Source of the DNA: Owenia fusiformis
Lineage: Eukaryota; Annelida; Polychaeta; Sabellida; Oweniidae
NCBI GenBank assembly: GCA_903813345.2
Contig: CAIIXF020000002.1
Span: 658,001 to 722,000 of the forward strand
Direction of reading: 5' to 3'
Length of the DNA stretch: 64,000 bases
Shown here: positions 58,022 through 64,000 of the stretch, one piece after another
Layout: each line of letters starts with the position of its first letter
How positions within the stretch are numbered: position 1 is the stretch's first letter
Translations under genes and position numbers: made by a program
The notes under the pieces: model-generated
The model's database searches: none
What the model was told of the DNA's origin: nothing
The model's input: the letters and a program-made list of their open reading frames with translations, nothing else

Positions 58022-58566
58022 CTGAAAATACAAAACCATGGAAATGAAACACCTACCAGATAAAGTCATGAACTTATAATATGTGAGAATTATTAAGAAT
58101 TAAATAATAAGGCATTAACATGACAAAATGTCACCACTTGGAAATTGCAAAATTTGTCGTGTAGTGTAAGTGTAGTCATTAAGGGCAAAATAGAGATTGG
58201 TCAAATGAAACAGGCTTACAAATAATTCTAGTATATAAATCTTTCAAAGAACAACACAAAAATGATCAATTCAACAGCCCTGTTATGCTCTGGTCTGTTA
58301 TTTCCACACACAATGGCTTCAGCCCTTATTAGTGTTATTAAGGCATGACAAAATGTCACCACTTGGTACCACAAGTTATGTTGAAGTAAGCACTCCTCTC
58401 AAAGCTATTCATTGCAAGTTGTAAAAATTTGTTACAGATGCCAATCACCAACCACAAAGAAACTTGGAGACTGCAACAATATGTCACCTGAGTAATAAGC
58501 ATGTCATCTAAGTTGGTAACATAACGATAATATGGCCATTTTCAAAAAAACTAAAATTGAAGTTAC

Positions 58567-58831
58567 CCTTGACTGCTAGTAGAATAGGTCCTTTCTTTTT
58601 GTCTTTGGTGTAGAATCCCAATCCACCTTTTCCACTCAACTCTTCTGGCTCAAACAACCCATCCAGAAGTGCCCTACAGATCTTACCTGGATCTGCAGGA
58701 CACTCTTGTCTGGATTGCTTTTTCGTCTTTGATTGTATCAGAATTTGTGCAAGCCAAGCTTTAGGAACTGCTACATCCATATGTTGAACTAGTCTCATCC
58801 ATTCTGGTTTTGGCAATTCATCTTTTGAGAG
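58567..58831 (-). CDS. Shared exon: probable BEN domain
   Basis: Acceptor GTTTAG, opens LSKDELPKPEWMRLVQHMDV, then KICRALLDGLFEPEELSGKG, which resembles the first half of a BEN domain (helix with L-L-x2-L-F, then EEL and a Gly), ends GPILLAVK plus one G before GTAACT. 265 nt, 88 codons + 1. BEN domains bind DNA or mediate chromatin contacts and often follow a coiled coil, as here. The second half of the domain is not obvious in this exon, so the assignment is tentative. This donor is the common partner of all the terminal modules. Confidence 0.62.
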
Positions 58832-59289
58832 CTAAACAAAAAGTCATTTTAATTATTAAGTACCCGATAAAATGAATCCCAAGGTGTATGACATGTATTA
58901 TATATGGCAAATTAGCTCAAATCTACCGACATAAACATTGAGTCAGTAAAGCACGTGACTTTCTCATTGGTACAAGGCGGTGATAAAAGAAATCAAAATA
59001 AGTAAAAGCGACCGACTTGGGCAAGGCTAGGGATGTCGCCAAATTCTGCTAATGGGACGGAGCAGATCAAATTATTAGACAAATTTCCTGCAAAAGCACA
59101 ATGAAATTAGAATCGCATGTGCTGGTTTGATGTTATCCTCTAACAAGCAGCTTTTCATTTAAAAAAACATTTGTGTGAAAATATTGAAATATGCTCCGTC
59201 CCATTAGCAGAATTTGGAGTTGGCATCCCATGGTGATGATGATGGACGACACTTTCTCATGAATCTGCATGTGAATTATCAAAACCTAC

Positions 59290-59375
59290 CATTACTGGAT
59301 GGCACAGTGGAAGTGGACTCCTCGTCTTCGGTCTATATCTCCTCTCCCTTAATGTGTTCTCTCTTTCCGAAACCT
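59290..59375 (-). CDS. Shared exon: basic linker
   Basis: Acceptor TTTCATAG, reads (E)VSERENTLRERRYRPKTRS and ends LCHPVM before GTAGGT. 86 nt; one nucleotide from the previous exon plus 86 gives 29 codons, so it leaves phase 0 for the BEN exon. Arg-rich, possibly nuclear localisation. Confidence 0.65.
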
Positions 59376-59780
59376 CTATGAAACACAATAACAAGAAAAT
59401 GTTATCATTTTCATAAATAATATAGCTTTTACATTTTATTTATCATGTACTTCTTGATAACCATTTAAATCATGTTTGAATAATTGCATGACAATTTCAA
59501 CAGCAATTCAACAGTACTCAATATTTAAAGTTACTTTGGCTAAAAAATGAGATACATATATTCTTTTAAATAAAAATATCTTGAAATGAGGAGGGTTACT
59601 TTCTTTAACCTAATAACAAAAATGTGAGAAGGGAAGATCAAAATATTACAGTCTACTAGTATATACCATGTTTCTCACTGCCTGAATTAAAAAAAAACAG
59701 AACTGAATTTCAGATTTTCAAGGTTGAGAAGTATGGTATTACTTATGGTAGCTATGAATAAGATAAGAATTCTTGGTTAC

Positions 59781-59870
59781 CTTCACTTGAACTGCCTGTT
59801 TGCTTTTGGCTTTGTCTTAGTATCTGATTCTCTCTGTCAAGAGAACTTATTCGGGCAAGTAAGCTCTGAA
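59781..59870 (-). CDS. Shared exon: coiled coil
   Basis: Acceptor TTATTTCAG, TT + QSLLARISSLDRENQILRQS, with heptad spacing of L/I (L-L-I-L-I-L), then polar QKQTGSSSE and donor GTAACC. 90 nt. Likely dimerisation segment. It needs one nucleotide from an earlier exon, which I could not find in 59871-64000, so the 5' end of the gene is probably outside the window. Confidence 0.68.
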
Positions 59871-60192
59871 CTGAAATAACATTGATTTTGAAATGCTAAG
59901 CAAATATAATGCTAATATAATCTCGAAATAAGAGACACACTTGAACGGATATATTGCTAGTCTATTTAAATGTCACCAACTCTGTAAAAAGCATGCAGAG
60001 AATGCATTCAAGAAAAGTATAGAGGGAAAAAACAAAGAGCAACCTAATAATAAAAAAAGCCAAAGCAGAGAAGTAGTACCAGGCCGTCCAACTGTCCCGC
60101 AATTTGCGTATTTGTCATGCATTTGCTGGAAAATATGAAGTCACGCCATTTTTTTGGGTGACAGAATATGTCACGAAAATACGCATTTTACC

Positions 60193-60341
60193 TGATTATT
60201 GTCCAGCCAAAATATTACTGTAGAAAAACTTCCAAAAAATGATCGCCGATACAGCACAAAACCGAACGCCGAAAAAAATGAACGCATTTCAAAACCGTAT
60301 ATGTCATGCATTTTCCTTGAAATTTTCCCTACATACCCCCC
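60193..60341 (+). repeat. 145-150-bp direct repeat, left copy
   Basis: GATTATTGTCCAGCCAAAAT through TTTCCCTACATACCCCC; repeated at 60828-60972 with few changes (AAAAAATG/AAAAAACG). Confidence 0.85.
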
Positions 60342-60624
60342 CCCCCCCCCCGTTGACTGAACGTGAGCGAAGCGAGAGCAAAGCGAGAGCGGAAATTTTG
60401 AGGTGTCTTAAGTTTGGTCATTTGCAATAAAATTTGAACCAAGATGCACAAAATGTGGCCAAGGTGTTCAGATTTGGACCAAGGTGTCCAAAATTTGAAC
60501 AAAAAGATTCAACATTTGTAGGTCACTCATGTTAGGTGTCCCAAGTTGACAGGCATGTAGTACTGTTGAAACAGGTGATATACAAGATGCAAATAACAGT
60601 TATGGTTTTAAAGGACCATCATTC

Positions 60625-60830
60625 TTGATGTTTTGTTCACCATTTGACATAGTTCGTGGAACATCAATTGACTATATGCTTCAAGTACTCATGAACATCA
60701 CCAGAAACTTTCTTAAACTTTGGTACACATCTGCCCATTCCTCAGAAGAGTACTCCCTCTATTCTTTGGCTAGTGTGGTCAGTGACCGTATTGAAAAAAT
60801 CAAGCCTCCTAGCACAATCAGTCGAATGAT
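60625..60830 (+). pseudogene. CACTA/En-Spm-like transposase-associated fragment
   Basis: Reads CSPFDIVRGTSIDYMLQVLM and onward to LKLWYTS and IEKIKPPSTISR. It resembles the SPFDxxxGxxxDYMHxVxxG segment of Tnp2-associated proteins of CACTA elements (from memory of the family); the usual His after DYM is Leu here. Coding homology ends exactly where the right direct-repeat copy starts, so the ORF tail to 61077 is not part of it. Confidence 0.55.
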
Positions 60831-60972
60831 TATTGTCCAGCCAAAATATTACTGTAGAAAAACTTCCAAAAATGATCGCCGATACAGCACAAAACCGAAC
60901 GCCGAAAAAAACGAACGCATTTCAAAACCGTATATGTCATGCATTTTCCTTGAGATTTTCCCTACATACCCC
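60828..60972 (+). repeat. 145-150-bp direct repeat, right copy
   Basis: Second copy of 60193-60341. The two bracket the transposase fragment, as long terminal or recombination-derived repeats would. Confidence 0.85.
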
Positions 60973-61087
60973 CATCATTTAGGAGTGCTTGTGGAATTAT
61001 TGTTGGTACAAGGCCTGGGGCTGGTAATTATATTAATTTCCACCAGAGGTTTGCTAATATGCCCATCTGGAAATTAATTTTGCATGG

Positions 61088-61365
61088 ATATTTATTTGAA
61101 AATGTTTTCTCCAGTGTGCAATTTCTCACCAATATGTAACTTCTCGCCAGTGTCCAATTCCTCTCCAGTGTGTTATTTCTCTCCATTGTGAAATTTTCTC
61201 CCTGGTGTTTCATTCCCCATGAGTATATAACTTTTCATCAGTGTTTAATTTTGTGTGTAATTTACATCCAGTGTGTAACTCCTCACCGGTATATAAAGTA
61301 TATACATTTTCTCCAGTGTGTATTTCCTCTCTAGGTTTTAATTCCTCTCTAGTGTGATATTTCCA
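61088..61365 (-). repeat. Degenerate 18-bp minisatellite
   Basis: Around fifteen units near TTCTCCAGTGTGTAATTC. On the minus strand one frame reads (E)ELHTGE-like hexapeptides, superficially like zinc-finger linkers, but there are no Cys/His pairs. Confidence 0.65.
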
Positions 61366-62630
61366 ATAAACATGATACATGTTAAGGATCATTTATTCAT
61401 TCAATCAAATCACAATTAAACCAGACTTAACAGAAGATATTTTGTAGTTAAAATTAGAAATGAATTTATTTTTAAAAAAATTGACTGAGATGCTCACATT
61501 ATATATAATAAGAGTACAGTTTTATGACATATGTTATTACAATTAATTAGAATAAAAGAAATTTATAATATAGAACCTATCAAAATAAATAATATTGTTC
61601 TACCGAAAAGGAATTTCACTTTTTAAATTTTATAACATGGGGACTATGGGGAATCCCCCCCCCACAACCTTCACAGTCACATTTCCAAAGAAAATTAAAT
61701 TTTTCAAAGTTGATTTATGAAGCCACATTTCAATATATATAACTAACTATATATATATAACTTTCTTTTGGCTCAATTGAACTTTCTTCATATATCAATA
61801 TCATATTTTTTAGGCATATGACCTTTTTAAATCATTTCATATTTGTGTGAAACATTGGATACATATTTCATACTTCACATTTTTTCTCCTGTGCGGACAG
61901 GCCTTTGATTTACACCATCTTTCTTATAATAATACATCTGTTGACACATATCACAACAATGATTTTTGGACAGGGTATCATTTAAAATTTCTGTTAGCTC
62001 ATTTGAACTTTCATTGTTCTATTTAAGCTTTCAACTAGACAACAGCAACGACAAAGCGTAGCAAATCCCATTGAACAGCCATGGCTGGCATTTTTACAAA
62101 TAAAGTATATAGTAAAAATGGCAGCCATTTTTCAAAATGACCACCTACCACAAGTGTCATTAAACAGTCTGCCATGCTTGTAGTATTCACATACCAAATA
62201 TGAACAGAATCGCTCCACTACTTTTTGAGATATAGTAAAAGAGGATAAAATGGTGGCCATTGTAAAAAATGGTCGCCTTCTGTCAAAAGTGTTATGAGAC
62301 AGTGTGCCATGATTATAGTATTCACATACCAAGTATGAACAAAATCGCTCCATTTTTTCCAGTTATAGTAAAATATGTTAAAATGGTGGCCATTTTGAAA
62401 AATGGCCACCTTCTACCAAAAGTGTCATTAGACAGTGTGCCATGCTTATAGTATTCAAATACCAAATATGAACAAAATTGCTACACTACTTTTCGAGTTA
62501 TAGAAAAATACATTAAATGGCAGCCATTTTTCAAAATGGCCACCTTCTACAAAGGTATCATTAGAAAGTGTGCCATGCTTATAGTATTCACATACAAATT
62601 ATGGACAATTATTTACATTTAAAACATATA
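61366..62630. repeat. Dispersed repeat sequence
   Basis: 61620-61740 matches about 42835-42960 (GGGGACTATGGGGAATC, AAGAAAATT). At 62070-62560 the motif AAATGGC(A/G)GCCATTTT with ACAGTGTGCCATG is repeated about every 120-170 bp. No gene; overlapping short ORFs on both strands come from the repeats. Confidence 0.55.
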
Positions 62631-63626
62631 CAGGGTGGTCCAAAAAAAGTGAACCCCTGCAACGGCCCATATTTCCCTTATTACTGGCAGGAATTCTTTT
62701 TTATTTTCACATGTTGTAGAGAAAGGTCTAAAATTTATGTTGGTACCATACATTTTTTTAGTCTTGAAATTAGCGGAAATTATAAGCCCTAACCAAATAT
62801 TACTGAAAATGGACAAAATGTGATTTTCAATATCCGTGATTCTTCAACCCTTCAACACCTTTCCCCTGAGTATTTTTTAAGCTGCAGTCTTAAAGTACTA
62901 ATATTTTCTGACTTTGTTCAATTTTAAATGCTGCACATTATGGCTAAAAACTAGCATCCTACCTTTGTTAGTTGCAAAGTTATTGTGATCCAAAGAAATG
63001 TGCTTAGCTTCCACAGACGAAAACATTTTCCAGTGAAATCATGAACATACCCCTATATGATCTTGAAATGTCAATATCTTCATAAATCATGGACCAATTC
63101 TAATGAAATATGGCTCAAAACATTGAATATTGGATTTTCTTTTGATTTTTTAAAGATATTTGATGAAGGGCTTATCAGATTCCTGGTCACAGGGGGCAAC
63201 TTCCTTCCATAAGAGGCCCCCTCTAACTGTTGGTGTAGGTAACATACCCCTGAACTGTTGATCAGTAAAAATGCTTCAAAACGATCAATGAAAGTGTGAA
63301 ATGTGTTTTCTGCTTAATAGTGTCCCTCTTGTCATATGGTAGGGTTTTAAACTTGTATATCTCTAACTGAAAGCTGTTTAAGATCATCCAATGTGTTTCA
63401 ACAATTTCCGTGAATCACATTTGTAAAATTTTGTACAATATCTAATTTTCAGGCATGTTTGTTAAACTCTTGTAATTTCTTGAATATTTAAGACTGAGAA
63501 TAGATTATGGCATCAACTAAAATTTTAGACCTTTCTCTACAACATGTCATAATATGAGCCAATTCATGCATGTATTTAGAAAAGTATAGGCTGTTGCAGG
63601 GGTTCACTTTTTTTTGGACCACCCTG
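62631..63626. mobile_element. Non-autonomous mariner/Tc1-like element
   Basis: 996 bp, ends CAGGGTGGTCCAAAAAAAGT and reverse complement, with about 35-bp TIRs (GTGAACCCCTGCAACGGCC inside) and TA on each side (62629-62630, 63627-63628). A second inverted segment (ACATGTTGTAGAGAAAGGTC at about 62708 and 63530) extends the symmetry. No transposase ORF. Confidence 0.85.
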
Positions 63627-64000
63627 TAGCTATTACAGTTTTACATATTGTCCCTAAATAACTGTAAAAACGGCACTCAAATGGCTGCCATTTTTGAATG
63701 AGCGGCCATTTTGAAAATCGGCTTTAAAGCAGAACTTCTACCCACATAGGGTACAGTTTATGTTTACAAAATATGAACAAAATCGGGCCAACCGTATTTT
63801 AGTTATTGCCCGGACGGACATCTTGTAATATATAGATACACTGTCCCACATGTTTTGTTAAAGAGCAACTGAAGCATACAATCTTTCCACAAAGATAACA
63901 GACGGATGCATTCCCTATATCCCTTCCAAACTTGGTTCGATACCAAAATTTCTTTGCACTTTTTGTCGCCTTACTTGAATCTCTTTATATTTTTTGAATC
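63627..64000. other. Non-coding right edge
   Basis: Begins with the right TA of the mariner-like element and a further AAATGGCTGCCATTTTTG repeat (about 63680). A TTGCCCGGACGGACATC string at 63806 is again repeat-like. No exon identified. Confidence 0.45.

Noticed and set aside
61028-61392. HTGE-rich ORFs as degenerate zinc fingers
   Set aside because: No Cys or His pairs at finger spacing; they follow an 18-bp tandem repeat.

Overview
Eukaryotic, AT-rich, intron- and transposon-laden invertebrate DNA. GT..AG introns with conserved phases, C2H2 zinc-finger exons, a Ty3-type retrotransposon, LINE fragments and many MITEs fit a marine invertebrate, perhaps a bivalve mollusc; that assignment is an inference from style, not a match. 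There is no sign of a bacterial operon, CRISPR array, rRNA gene or intact tRNA gene.

Two gene systems share the window on opposite strands. On the minus strand, entering from the right, are shared exons that encode a coiled coil (59870-59781), a linker (59375-59290) and a probable BEN domain (58831-58567). They end in one phase-1 splice donor. To the left lies a series of 3'-terminal modules spread over 58 kb: 55144-54106 (two exons, about seven fingers), 52361-51259 (three exons, about five fingers), then single exons of two fingers each at 50212-49866, 49256-48889, 46142-45871, 39247-38931, 34458-34181, 16117-15840 and a cut copy at 130-1. One further module at about 41.1-41.3 kb has decayed. 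Every intact module starts after an AG with the two nucleotides needed to complete the codon begun by the shared donor, and every complete one ends in its own stop. This looks like an alternative-terminal-exon switch (as in Drosophila lola or mod(mdg4)) that puts different C2H2 readers on a common BEN/coiled-coil body.

On the plus strand, nested between the distal modules, are two intact paralogues of a seven-exon short-chain dehydrogenase resembling NAD-dependent 15-hydroxyprostaglandin dehydrogenase (1977-15276 and 17963-33619; 261 aa each; five substitutions by my reading). They are part of a 16-18 kb tandem duplication that also copied a two-finger terminal exon. A third, truncated unit (34.2-38.5 kb) has the zinc-finger exon but no dehydrogenase.

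The duplication acts as a clock for mobile elements. Shared by both copies, hence older: a hAT-like element carrying a LINE reverse-transcriptase fragment that itself carries a MITE, plus several foldback elements. Private to one unit, hence likely younger: a 5.04-kb Ty3-type LTR element with LTRs that read as identical in intron 2 of copy B, a 1.6-kb TIR element in intron 1 of copy A, and, in the third unit, a 1.8-kb insertion and a 365-bp MITE inserted exactly between AAA and TTT with no target duplication, the hallmark of the Spy group. The right end (60-64 kb) is mostly repeats: a CACTA-like transposase fragment, minisatellites and a mariner-like non-autonomous element.
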